A stretch of DNA of 64,000 nucleotides from positions 2,356,001-2,420,000 of the forward strand of contig NZ_CP049934.1 in the NCBI RefSeq assembly GCF_011382965.1, written 5' to 3'. The position numbers and the translations under genes were made by a program. Shown here in pieces: positions 19,418-28,293 of this stretch. How positions within the stretch are numbered: position 1 is the first letter of the stretch; each line of letters begins with the position of its first letter. The notes beneath the pieces were generated by a model. The model ran no database searches, had not been told where the DNA came from, and saw only the letters and a program-made list of their open reading frames with translations. This stretch comes from Leucobacter insecticola (GTDB lineage Bacteria; Actinomycetota; Actinomycetes; Actinomycetales; Microbacteriaceae).

Positions 19418-20326
19418 ATGGATTCTCGAGTGTCTTGGGACGCATTACGGGTGTTTGTTGCGGTGCTGCGCGCGGGATCTTTTTCTGCCGCGGCCGATGA
19501 GTTGGGGACCGCGCAATCCTCGCTGTCTGAACAGCTCGCCAGGCTCGAAAAGAAACTCGGCTACGCGCTGCTGATCCGCGGTGCGCACGGCGTGAAGCCG
19601 ACGGCGCGCGGAGCGGAACTCGCGGAGCGGGTGGGTGACGCGGTTGATGGGCTCGCCGTGGCTGTGGCGAACACGCTGCCGCAGGGCTCCGGATCCGACG
19701 CCCCCGGCACCCGTTTTCTTGGCGGGCCGGCCGAGTTTTTGTCCGAGGTGGTGCTGCCGCGCATCACCGCGCACCTGCCACCGGGCACCACCCTCGCCAC
19801 CCGCTTCGGGCTGCCGGAGGAACTCATCACCGCGCTGCGGGCGGGCGAACTCGACGCGGTGGTCAGCTCGGTCGCGGTGCGCGAGCAGGGCCTGAAAACC
19901 GCGCCGATCGCCGACGAAGTGTTTCAGCTCGTCGGGCACCCGCGCTGGGCGGAGCAAGCGGCCACTCAGCTCGACGAGATCCCCCTGCTCGCCTACGCCC
20001 CCGATTTACCGATCGTGCGCCGCTACTGGCGGAGTGTGTTTGAGCGCCGCCCCGACCGTCTGCGGCTCGCGTGCGAGGTGCCGGATCTGCGCTCACTGCG
20101 GACGCTTGCCCTGTCGGGGGCGGGCATGACGGTGCTGCCTGAATACCTCATTCGGGACGATCTTGAGCAGGGCACGCTGACTCTGTTGCACGAGACCGCG
20201 ATTCCGCCGCTGAACACCCTGTACGTCGTGACCCGCGAGCCGCTACCGCTTGACCGCCCGGGTGCCAACGCCGCCATCGCACAGCTGCGTGACGCCATCA
20301 TGACCGTCGCGAAGCGCGCGGAATAG
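19418..20326 (+). CDS. LysR-family transcriptional regulator
   Basis: The 302-aa protein has an N-terminal winged helix-turn-helix (residues about 5-62: WDALRVFVAVLRAGSFSAAADELGTAQSSLSEQLARLEKKLG) and a periplasmic-binding-like effector domain. The latter has features such as ALRAGELDAVVSSVAVREQG and LSGAGMTVLPEYLI. It is preceded by AGGAGG with 6 nt spacing. Its targets are likely its neighbours, the DJ-1/PfpI gene downstream or the NRDE gene upstream, but no effector can be named. Length and layout are normal for LysR-type regulators. Confidence 0.9.
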   Translation: MDSRVSWDALRVFVAVLRAGSFSAAADELGTAQSSLSEQLARLEKKLGYALLIRGAHGVKPTARGAELAERVGDAVDGLAVAVANTLPQGSGSDAPGTRFLGGPAEFLSEVVLPRITAHLPPGTTLATRFGLPEELITALRAGELDAVVSSVAVREQGLKTAPIADEVFQLVGHPRWAEQAATQLDEIPLLAYAPDLPIVRRYWRSVFERRPDRLRLACEVPDLRSLRTLALSGAGMTVLPEYLIRDDLEQGTLTLLHETAIPPLNTLYVVTREPLPLDRPGANAAIAQLRDAIMTVAKRAE

Positions 20327-20362
20327 GTGAACTTGGTCGCCAGGGAGACGTCGATGCCGCGA

Positions 20363-20401
20363 GTATCGGGGGCACGATAGCGGGGTTCGGGATCCCGATA
20401 C
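20363..20401. repeat. 8-bp inverted repeat GTATCGGG / CCCGATAC, 31-bp repeat spacing
   Basis: GTATCGGG (20363-20370) and CCCGATAC (20394-20401) are perfect inverted copies separated by 23 nt, placing the half-sites about three helical turns apart. They lie between the LysR gene and the DJ-1/PfpI gene, 77 nt before the latter's start. An operator or an RNA stem are both possible. Confidence 0.4.
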
Positions 20402-20477
20402 CCGGTGCGGCCGGCGGCTGGTTTAGCGTGGGAGCAACGCCCGCGAAGGGCCTTCACCGACCAGCGAAAGAAGAAGA

Positions 20478-21160
20478 ATGTCCACCACCGCACGCGCCCT
20501 GCTTGTTCTCACCAGCCACGACGATCTCGGCGGCGTCCGCAAGACCGGCTACTACGTCGGTGAGGCCGCGCACCCGTGGCAGGTGTTCACCGAGGCCGGC
20601 TTTGAGGTTGATCTGGCCTCGGTGGCGGGTGGTGTGCCTCCGGAGGACGGCCGCGACGAGAGCGATCCTGCGCAGCGTGCCTTCGTGCACGACACCCGTG
20701 TTGCCGCGCAGCTCGCCAACACCCCGGCGCTTGCGGATGTGCGCGCCGAAGACTACGACATCGTCTTCTTTGTAGGCGGACACGGCACCATGTGGGATTT
20801 CCCCCACTCTGCCGAGATCAATCGCATCGGACGCACCATTTACGAGCGGGGCGGGATCGTCTCCGCCGTCTGCCACGGCCCGGCCGCGCTCGTCGGCATG
20901 ACGCTCTCCGATGGCACGCCACTCGTGGCGGGCAAACGCGTGTCGTGCTTCACGAACGCCGAGGAGGCCGCGGTCGAACTGACCGAGATCGTGCCGTTCC
21001 TGCTCGCCAGTACGCTCGCGGAGCAGGGTGCGGAGGTGATCGAGGGGCCAACTTCACCGAGACCGTCGCGCGCGATGGTCGTCTCGTCACCGGCCAAAAC
21101 CCCCAGTCCGCCGCGGGCGTGGCCCGCGAGGTGGTGGCCGCATGGAATGAGCTGCGGTAG
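20478..21160 (+). CDS. DJ-1/PfpI family type 1 glutamine amidotransferase-like protein (frame broken by one indel)
   Basis: The protein starts MSTTARALLVLTSHDDLG and shows the DJ-1 superfamily core: DYDIVFFVGGHGTMWDFP and the nucleophile elbow SAVCHGPAAL with the reactive Cys. The sequence is closest in pattern to the Hsp31/HchA-type subgroup (possible glyoxalase or chaperone-like), but enzymatic role is not certain. After ...GAEVIEG the frame changes at GGGG 21044-21047. One added G gives ANFTETVARDGRLVTGQNPQSAAGVAREVV and the stop at 21158-21160, a normal C-terminus for the family (about 228 aa). Translation signal is AGAAGAAG before the ATG. Confidence 0.85.
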
Positions 21161-21240
21161 CGCGGGATTAGTCCCCGCTCACGCGATGTCGCCTGCGCGG
21201 GGCTACGCCCGCATCGCTGCAGAGTCGGCGTGACTTTGGA

Positions 21241-21777
21241 CTACTGAAACACCGTCATCAGCACGAGCACGTCCGAATCAGCGATCAGATACGCCTCCGT
21301 CGAAAATCCCGGCTGGGCAAAGCGATCATCGAGGCGCTCTGATCCCAGTACGGCACCGGAGGGGACGACATCGCGCAAGCCCGGGGAGAGTCCATCAAGA
21401 GATGATGCTGACACCTCGACGGCGTCGGCCTGGAGCGCGTCGTACTCGGCAGGACTCAGCGCGATGACCGCGTCGATCCAATAGCTCCTGGGCCCGGGGG
21501 TGCGCGCGTCGCCCAGGGTGCCCGACATCCAGTGAATCGAGACCGCCTCCGGCAACTGCGGAAACCGCTCCAGCACCGGCGTGAGGTCTTCGCGGAGCTC
21601 GCCAGCACCGGTCTTTTCTGGCTGATTCTGGCCTGGCTCAGTGCGCGGTGGCTCAACAAGCTGCGGTGCCTGTCCGCATGACGTCAACGTTCCCACCAAC
21701 ACGATGACACCGGCGATCCGGGCCACGGCACGCCCGCGCAGCCGAGACCGCCTACCCAGGCCAGCAACACTATTCAT
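21241..21777 (-). CDS. Predicted lipoprotein of unknown function
   Basis: From the ATG at 21777 the protein is 178 aa with a basic N-region, a hydrophobic core and the lipobox LTSC at about residue 34, so it should be lipid-anchored at the outer face of the membrane. The mature part is rich in Pro, Glu and Gln at its start, followed by a compact domain (IHWMSGTLGDARTPGPRSYWIDAVIALS). I do not recognise a family. A longer frame to 21921 exists, but the added N-terminus is Arg/Gly-rich and would hide the signal peptide. Confidence 0.7.
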   Translation of the reverse strand: MNSVAGLGRRSRLRGRAVARIAGVIVLVGTLTSCGQAPQLVEPPRTEPGQNQPEKTGAGELREDLTPVLERFPQLPEAVSIHWMSGTLGDARTPGPRSYWIDAVIALSPAEYDALQADAVEVSASSLDGLSPGLRDVVPSGAVLGSERLDDRFAQPGFSTEAYLIADSDVLVLMTVFQ

Positions 21778-21924
21778 CGACCGCTCGTTCACGCGCCCAT
21801 TTCGCCTTCCCCTCACCCTGCCCACCCACCCACCACGACCTTTCACCCACGCACCATGTCGGACCGCAATACGAGCCCCGGACCCCGCAGCCATACAACA
21901 CCCCGGACCAGCCACCGCCAACGG

Positions 21925-23605
21925 TCAGCTTGAGGAGCGGTCGGCCGCACGACGCAGCCGCAGCGCGCCCACAAAACCGAGGGCAAGAAACACCGCAGCG
22001 GTGAGCATCGACCAGCGGGTTGCATCTGCGAAACCGGCTTCGAGCGCGCGCACGGCGGCGGCGGTCTGGTCGCCGAACATACTCGCCTCCCCCTGCGCAC
22101 GCAGTTGCGGGATCAGGGTTCCGGCCGACTGTCTCGTAGAGTCCGCAAGCTTCTCCGCGGCAGCACCGGTGATTCCCGCCGATGACAACGCCGGGGGCAG
22201 GGTTATCGCGAGAGAGACGGCGAGCGCGGCCCCGGCAAACGCCGTGCCGAGGGCCGAGCCGATCTGTCGCACCGTGCTCTGCGTCGCCGACGCCTGGCCT
22301 GACGCGGCAACGGGAACGTCCCGAAGCACCGTGCCGGTGAGCTGTGCGGATGCAAGGCCGAGGCCGAGACCATACACGACGAGTGGGATCGCGACGAGCC
22401 ACCCCGGTGTTGTGGCGCTGACGAGCAGTGCAAGTACCAGCACGCCGAGCACCTCAAGGCCGAGGCCGAGCAGCACCGTTCCCGGCGCACCAAACTTGGC
22501 GGCGAGATGCCGCGCCGAGGCACCCGAAAAGAACGCGCCGAGCGCCATTGCGGCGAGCACGACGCCCGCGCCCATCACATCCAGCCCGAGTGCATTGATC
22601 AGGTACAGCGGCAGTACAAAGATGATTGCGAACTCACCGACAGCAACCATCGCGGCGGTGAGGTTGCCCCAGGAGAATGTTGAGAAGGTAAACAGCTCGA
22701 GATCGAGCAGCGCGGATCGCTGCACTCGATCGCGATGCCGTTCCCAGAATACGAACAGCGTCAGCGCAAGTGCGGCGAGGGCGAGGGCGACCGGCACCGC
22801 CGAGATCGGTGCCGTGCTGGGCCATTCCCAGCCGAAGATCTTCAGTTCGGCTTTGGGAGCCCACCATCCCAGATCGGGTCCTTCAATGACAGCGAACACC
22901 AGCGCGCCGAATCCTATGGCGCTGAGCAGCGCGCCGTCCACGTCGGCGCCGGGCCGGTCCTTGGCGCCGCGAGTCTCGGGCACCGCCACCATCGCGGCGA
23001 CAATCAACAGCAACCCGAGCGGCACGTTGACAAGAAAGATCCAGTGCCACGACACCCACTGTGTCAGTGCGCCGCCCGCGAGCGGACCGATGGCCGCCGC
23101 ACCCGAGATGACGGCACCCCAGACGCCAAACGCGGCCGCGCGATATTTGCCACGAAAGATGGCGTTGACGGTGGAGAGCGTCGACGGCATGATGAGGGCC
23201 GCACCGATCGCTTGCACCGCGCGCGCCCCGATGAGTAGTCCGGCGCCCGTCGACACGGCTGCCAGCAGGCTGCCCGCGACGAATACGAGCACTCCGAGCA
23301 CGAACAGGCGTTTGCGCCCCCCAGCTGTCGGCGAGTTTGCCGGTCGACAGCAGCAGCGCCGCGAGCAGCACCGCGTAAAGACTGTTGACCCACTGCGCGT
23401 CGGTCAGATCGAGCCCCAGATCGGTAATGATGGCGGGAAGTGCGACGCCGACGATGGTGCCGTCGAGCACAATCAGACCGAGACCTATCGCGAGCACCGC
23501 GAGGGCGAACCATTCGCGCCGCGTCGGCGGGGTATCGCCGGGCGCCCCGGTGTGCTGAGATCCCTGCGGGTGCTGAGAATTGGGTGTGTTCTTCGCTGCA
23601 GCCAT
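21925..23605 (-). CDS. Multidrug exporter of the DHA2 (EmrB/QacA, 14-TMS) MFS family (frame broken by one indel)
   Basis: The first part (from ATG 23605) has a hydrophilic, Pro/Gln-rich start and TMS1 with the DHA2 motif VLDGTIVGVALPAI, then LLLSTGKLADSWG. The remainder covers the other helices (GARAVQAIGAALIMPSTLSTV, the glycine-rich loops of the 14-TMS antiporters, and a central ERHRDRVQRSALLDLELF segment). These proteins export drugs or toxic organic cations with protons. The frame changes at the C run 23317-23322 (six bases); five would give GKLADSWGRKRLFVLGVLVF, a normal loop 2-3 motif. This is the one clear case where a base seems to be extra rather than missing. Joined length is about 559 aa. 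Confidence 0.85.
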
Positions 23606-23719
23606 GGCTATCCTGCGCTCCCTGGGGTATTCATGGTTTCACTTTGCCCGACTGCATGGCGCAGCGCAATCGCACGAAGCAACTTGTCTGCCGACGCTCA
23701 GCCGAGCCCGCTCAGGCGG

Positions 23720-24868
23720 CTACGTCGCCCGCGCCAGCCACACCGCGACCTCAAGGTGGGTGGTGTGCGGGAACATGTCAAACACTCGGGCCTCACGCAC
23801 CTGAAACGAGGGCATCGCGGCGAGGTCGCGGGCCAGGCTCTCGGGGTTGCAGCTCGAATAGATGACGTCGTGCACACCGTCGCTGCGCTCCAGCCACGCC
23901 GCGAGTTCAACGCCGATGCCCCGCCTGGGCGGATTCACAATCGCGAGATCCGGGATCGCCTCGGGCGCCGCGCCGAGCGCAAACTCCGTCGCATCTGCCA
24001 CCTCGAACCGGGCCGCAATCCCTGCCTCGCGTGCGCTTCGCCTTGCAGAGAGCACCGCCGCCTCGCTCAGTTCAACGCCAAGCACCTCGCGCTCAGATCC
24101 TGTGCCCATCGCAGCGCAGTGCAGCGCAAATCCGCCCACCCCGCAGTAGAGGTCCCAGAGAGAACCGGGATCCACTCCACGCACCCACTCGGCGGCCTGC
24201 GCATACAACGCTCGGGCCACGGGCGTGTTCGTCTGGAAGAAACTCTGTGGCTGCAGGTGCAGTGCAATCTCCCCCAGCTGCATTGACAGGGAGGATCCGT
24301 GAAGCATCTCTTCCCGCTCCCCCTCGAGCACCGCCTTGTGTTCGGGCAGGAGGTTCACCGAGATCACCGCTGCGCGGGGCACGGCGGCCCGCAGCTCCCC
24401 CAGCCCGCGGCGCAAGCGCGCAAGCGCCTGCTCGGTGCGCACCACGAAACGCAGCATCAGTTCCCCGCTGGGCGCTTCGGTGATGTGCACAAACTTCAGT
24501 TCGCCGCGCCGCGCAGGTACGTCATAGGGTTCAAGTCCGGTCGCCTCAAGAAACTCGGCGAGCTTCGGGATCACACGCCGAATTCCGGGCGACTGAATCA
24601 GGCAGTCGCGCAGATCCACACCCTGCCCGTCGGGGCCCAGGATCCCGAGCGTCACGCCACCCGCGACGCCACCGACGACGAGCTTGGCCTTATTGCGGAA
24701 GTCGCGATCCGCGCTCTGCACCGGCGGGAGCCAGGCGGCATCAGCGACCGAGGGCAACAGTTCGCTGCAGCGGAGCTGCTTGTCGCGGAGCTGCGCGTCG
24801 TAGGGCGTTTCGATTAGGGCGCAGGACCGGCAGCGGCCGGCCTCGAAATACTCGCAGTTCACGGTCAT
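23720..24868 (-). CDS. rlmC: 23S rRNA (uracil-5-)-methyltransferase RlmC
   Basis: This 382-aa enzyme transfers a methyl group from SAM to C5 of a uracil in 23S rRNA. An N-terminal four-cysteine iron-sulphur motif is visible (C5, C13, C16 and a later C near residue 34). The Rossmann SAM site is LWDLYCGVGGFALHCA, followed by VNPPRRGIG and the catalytic Cys in YSSCNPESLARDL. The absence of an N-terminal TRAM domain and the length favour RlmC (RumB) over RlmD. It is preceded by the ferritin-like gene on the same strand with a 16-nt gap and probably shares its transcript. Confidence 0.9.
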   Translation of the reverse strand: MTVNCEYFEAGRCRSCALIETPYDAQLRDKQLRCSELLPSVADAAWLPPVQSADRDFRNKAKLVVGGVAGGVTLGILGPDGQGVDLRDCLIQSPGIRRVIPKLAEFLEATGLEPYDVPARRGELKFVHITEAPSGELMLRFVVRTEQALARLRRGLGELRAAVPRAAVISVNLLPEHKAVLEGEREEMLHGSSLSMQLGEIALHLQPQSFFQTNTPVARALYAQAAEWVRGVDPGSLWDLYCGVGGFALHCAAMGTGSEREVLGVELSEAAVLSARRSAREAGIAARFEVADATEFALGAAPEAIPDLAIVNPPRRGIGVELAAWLERSDGVHDVIYSSCNPESLARDLAAMPSFQVREARVFDMFPHTTHLEVAVWLARAT

Positions 24869-24884
24869 GAGCGTGGTTCGGGGT

Positions 24885-25604
24885 CTAGGCAGTCAGCCCG
24901 AGCCCGTCCATGCGGCGAATGTGATCCGCAATTAGCTCGGTGAATACCGGCTCTACTTCGCTCGCCACGAAGGGACGATTCTCGCTCAGGGACAGCGCCG
25001 CACGCGAGACCAGCAGCGTATCGCCCACGAGTCGCCGACCCCAGAGCGCAAGCCAGCTGGCGAGGCCATCATCGGCGGCAAGCGCAGCCTCAAGGAGCTC
25101 TTTCAGCTCTCCCCGGCCCGTGTCGTCGTTCAGGATCCCGATCGCCTCGCTACGGTAATTGTCGCGTAGCCCACCCGCGAGACTCGCGAAGAAATCGTCA
25201 AACAGGCCGCCAACGAGGTAGAGCGTCAGTACGTGCTGATGCCAGTCGCCGGTCTCGATTCGCTCGACATACTCGTCGATCACCCCGGCAAAAGGGGCCA
25301 TCACGACGTGGGGCTCCTGGCCGCGCCCGCGAATCTCGGCGGTCAACCGCTGATGCTTCGAGAGTGTCTGACCTGCCACCCTGGCGAGCACGTCTTTCGC
25401 CTGCAGCGTCGCGGCGCCGGACACCGCGCGCGTTGCCGCTTCGTAGAGTTCGAGCTGCAGGTAGGCGGTCAGGCCGAGAAACGGCAGGATCGCCGGCGCA
25501 AACTCTGCAAGTTCAACCCGTTCGGTATCTCCTGAGTCGCCCTGCAAGCGTACTCTGCGCACGGGCGCCTTCTTGCCGCGCAACCCTTTGATCCACTCGA
25601 ACAC
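24885..25604 (-). CDS. Ferritin-like-fold protein (MiaE-like/Rv3210c type)
   Basis: This 239-aa mostly helical protein matches the actinobacterial ferritin-like family related to tRNA hydroxylase MiaE. Candidate di-iron ligands are LELYEAA (about residue 53), TLSKHQRLTAEI, FAGVIDEYVERIETGDWHQHVLTLYLVGGL, and LSLSENRPFVASEVEP. The precise substrate is unknown. In mycobacteria the homologue is beside rhlE, as here, where the two are divergent with 141 nt between them. The N-terminal 30 residues are basic and not part of the fold. Confidence 0.78.
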   Translation of the reverse strand: MFEWIKGLRGKKAPVRRVRLQGDSGDTERVELAEFAPAILPFLGLTAYLQLELYEAATRAVSGAATLQAKDVLARVAGQTLSKHQRLTAEIRGRGQEPHVVMAPFAGVIDEYVERIETGDWHQHVLTLYLVGGLFDDFFASLAGGLRDNYRSEAIGILNDDTGRGELKELLEAALAADDGLASWLALWGRRLVGDTLLVSRAALSLSENRPFVASEVEPVFTELIADHIRRMDGLGLTA

Positions 25605-25745
25605 TCTGACAGCTTAGCGCCGGAACCTGCTGCGATCAGAATAGACTGACCCACGTAGGTATTCACCGCTGGCGCCAGAGGAGCGTCGGCCGCTGCGCTT
25701 TGAGAAATGTGTGCGCAGCAACTAACGCACTGAACAGGACGCAAC

Positions 25746-27275
25746 GTGACGACTTTCCTTGAACTCGGCGTTGACCAAGACATGGTCGACGCGCTCCAAG
25801 AGCGCGGCATTTCCGAGGCTTTCCCGATCCAGGAGCAGACAATTCCGCTCGCGATTTCGGGTCAGGACATTATTGGCCAGGCGAAGACCGGCACCGGCAA
25901 GACCTTCGGTTTCGGTCTGCCGCTCTTGCAGCGCATTGGCGAAAACCCCGAACCGGGTGTGCAAGCCCTGATCGTCGTTCCCACCCGCGAGCTGTGCGTG
26001 CAGGTGTACGAGGATCTTGAACTCGCCACGAAGAACCGCAAGGCAACCGTGGTACCGATCTACGGCGGCAAGGCCTATGAGGGCCAGATTGAGCAGCTGA
26101 AGGCCGGCGCGCAGATCGTGGTGGGTACCCCCGGGCGTCTGCTCGACCTCGCGAACCAGCGTCTATTGAACCTCAAGGGCATCCGCGAGATGGTGCTCGA
26201 CGAGGCAGACAAGATGCTCGACCTCGGATTCCTCGCCGATATCGAGAAGCTCTTCTCAATGACCTCCCCGACCCGGCACACAATGCTGTTCTCGGCGACC
26301 ATGCCCGGCACGATCGTGACGCTCGCGCGCCGCTTCATGTCGAACCCGATTCACATACGCGCCACGGATCCCGATGAGGGTGTCGCGCAGGCCAACATCG
26401 AGCACATCATCTACCGCGCCCATTCTCTTGATAAAGACGAGATCATTGGCCGGATCCTGCAGGCCGAGGGACGCGGCAAGACCGTGATCTTTATGCGCAC
26501 CAAGCGCGCCGCTGCGAAGCTCCAGGAGGAGCTCTCGGACCGCGGTTTCCCCGCGGCAGCGGTGCACGGGGATCTGAACCAGGATCAGCGCGAGCGCGCC
26601 ATGGCCGCGTTCAAGGCGGGCAAGAAAGACATTCTGGTGGCGACCGAGGTTGCCGCGCGCGGTATTGACGTTGACGACGTCACCCACGTCATCAACCACA
26701 CGGTGCCGGACGACGACAAGACCTACCTGCACCGGGTCGGCCGCACCGGCCGTGCCGGGCGCACCGGCATCGCCGTGACGTTTGTCGACTGGGATGACAT
26801 GCACAAGTGGGCGCTCATCAACAACGCGCTCGAGTTTGGTATGCCCGAACCCGTCGAGACGTACTCATCCTCGCCGCACTTGTTCACGGATCTCAACATC
26901 CCCGAGGGCACCAAGGGTCGCCTCAAGGCGACACCGGTGAAAGAGCGCGTGGCTCGCGGCGGCGAGCGCGGGGATCGCGCGGGATCCGGCACCGGTGCTG
27001 CTGGCGAGAAGCGCGAGGGAACCCGCACGCGACGACGCACACGCAGCGCGAACCCGCGCGGCAGTGGCCGCCACGAGAGCCACGGCCACGAACAGCACGG
27101 TCACGATCTTGAGGGCGGCAGCGAGCCGGGCGCATCGCTCGATCCACTGCCCGAGGCGGAGAGCAACACGGCTGCGGGAAGTGCCACCCCGCGCCGCCGC
27201 CGTCGCCGCCGCTCGGGTGGCCAGCGCGCCGAGGGATCCTCGCCCGCTACCGCCGAGAGCGAATCCGCGGAGTAG
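25746..27275 (+). CDS. RhlE-type DEAD-box ATP-dependent RNA helicase
   Basis: The 509-aa protein shows all DEAD-box motifs: F at residue 4 and Q motif FPIQEQTI, AKTGTGKT (I), PTRELCVQ (Ia), TPGRLLDL (Ib), DEAD (II), FSATMP (III), VIFMRTKRAAAKLQ (IV), TEVAARGIDV (V) and HRVGRTGRAG (VI). From about residue 395 the tail is low-complexity, basic and His/Gly-rich, with a run of Arg residues near the end, likely for RNA binding. It starts with GTG at 25746. Role: RNA remodelling in decay or ribosome assembly. A large palindrome that can act as terminator follows 37 nt after the stop. Confidence 0.92.
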   Translation: MTTFLELGVDQDMVDALQERGISEAFPIQEQTIPLAISGQDIIGQAKTGTGKTFGFGLPLLQRIGENPEPGVQALIVVPTRELCVQVYEDLELATKNRKATVVPIYGGKAYEGQIEQLKAGAQIVVGTPGRLLDLANQRLLNLKGIREMVLDEADKMLDLGFLADIEKLFSMTSPTRHTMLFSATMPGTIVTLARRFMSNPIHIRATDPDEGVAQANIEHIIYRAHSLDKDEIIGRILQAEGRGKTVIFMRTKRAAAKLQEELSDRGFPAAAVHGDLNQDQRERAMAAFKAGKKDILVATEVAARGIDVDDVTHVINHTVPDDDKTYLHRVGRTGRAGRTGIAVTFVDWDDMHKWALINNALEFGMPEPVETYSSSPHLFTDLNIPEGTKGRLKATPVKERVARGGERGDRAGSGTGAAGEKREGTRTRRRTRSANPRGSGRHESHGHEQHGHDLEGGSEPGASLDPLPEAESNTAAGSATPRRRRRRRSGGQRAEGSSPATAESESAE

Positions 27276-27311
27276 ACAACGCACCGCCGCTGCCCAGGCT
27301 CCGCCCTGTGG

Positions 27312-27391
27312 TGAGGTCCCAGAAAGATCGCGAGGTCCCAGGAAAAGTGAGCATCATCTTCCTGGGACCTCGCAGGTTCTCTGGGACCTCA
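27312..27391. terminator. Large nested palindrome between convergent genes, probable bidirectional terminator or REP-like element
   Basis: Arms of 33 nt at 27312-27344 and 27359-27391 are inverted copies except for one internal 6-nt block, with a 14-nt loop. Each arm contains the unit GAGGTCCCAG twice, so four copies are present (two direct, two inverted). It stands between the convergent rhlE-type and PHP genes. No T-run follows on either strand, so a simple intrinsic terminator is not certain. Confidence 0.6.
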
Positions 27392-27414
27392 GCTCATCCG
27401 CGCCCGGATACCGC

Positions 27415-28272
27415 TTAGTTCGGTGTCGCGACCTCTGCCCGAATTCTGGCGACGAGGTCCACATCTGAGCGACACTCCCCCAGTCGGTTCGGTTTGCCTG
27501 CACCGTGGTAGTCGCTCGCGCCGGTCACCTCAAGTCCCAGGTGGCGCGCGGCCGCACGCAACTCCGGGATCCACTCGGCCCGATTCTCGGGATGATCGAG
27601 TTCAACCCCCCACAGGCCCGCCGCAGCCAGCGCGGCCAACTCCGCGGCCGAAAAGGGCGACCTCTGCCGCTCGGCGGCGGGATGAGCGAGCACGGGTATG
27701 CCGCCCGCCTCTCGAACAAGCCCGATCGCTGTGATCGTATCGAGCGCGTAGATCGGCAGGTAGTAGGCACCGCGCGGGCTCAGGATAGTCGCAAATGCCT
27801 CGCTGCGGTTGGGGAGATAACCCGCCGAGACCAGAGCGTCCGCAAGGTGGGGACGCCCTACGCTACCGCCAGCCCGGGCGAACACGTCATCCCAGTCGAG
27901 GTCGAAGTCTTTGGCGAGCCGATCCGCCATCGCCCGAGCGCGCGTGCCCCGCGAGTCTCGCAGCAAGGACAGTTCAGCTGCGAGGGCCGGATGCGCAGGA
28001 TCCGGCCCGTACGCGAGGAGGTGCGCGGAGCGATCGCCCGTGTGAGTTGTCAGCTCAATGCCCGGTAAGAACTCAACACGGGCGAGGCCCGCGGCGGTTC
28101 GCGCTTCGTCCCAACCCGCTACCGTGTCGTGATCGGTGAGCGAAAACCCGCGCAGACCTATGGAAGCTACCTCGCGCGCAATATCGGCCGGGGCCGTGGT
28201 GCCATCCGAACACACCGAGTGTGTGTGGAGGTCAAACCCTCCTCGGATCTCCCGTACATCTGCCGCGCACAT
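27415..28272 (-). CDS. PHP-domain phosphoesterase (RNase AM/YciV-like, 3',5'-nucleotide bisphosphate or oligoribonucleotide processing)
   Basis: The 285-aa protein has the PHP metal-binding motifs: FDLHTHSVCSDGTTAP at residues 13-28, SLTDHDTVAGW, GIELTTHTGDRSAHLL, VLAHPAAERQ and GASDYHGAGKPNRLG near the end. This layout fits YciV/TrpH-type enzymes, which act on 3',5'-bisphosphonucleotides or trim RNA 5' ends. Both activities are known in the family and the choice cannot be made here. TACTAT followed by GGAGGG and the ATG (plus-strand 28270-28284) could serve as -10 box of a leaderless transcript or as RBS. Confidence 0.86.
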   Translation of the reverse strand: MCAADVREIRGGFDLHTHSVCSDGTTAPADIAREVASIGLRGFSLTDHDTVAGWDEARTAAGLARVEFLPGIELTTHTGDRSAHLLAYGPDPAHPALAAELSLLRDSRGTRARAMADRLAKDFDLDWDDVFARAGGSVGRPHLADALVSAGYLPNRSEAFATILSPRGAYYLPIYALDTITAIGLVREAGGIPVLAHPAAERQRSPFSAAELAALAAAGLWGVELDHPENRAEWIPELRAAARHLGLEVTGASDYHGAGKPNRLGECRSDVDLVARIRAEVATPN

Positions 28273-28293
28273 CCCTCCATAGTATTCGCGTGA

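Noticed and set aside
21641..24286. 881-codon plus-strand frame
   Set aside because: It lies antisense to the exporter and rlmC genes, has a Pro/Arg/Ser-rich composition with no domain, and is a shadow of high-GC coding on the other strand.
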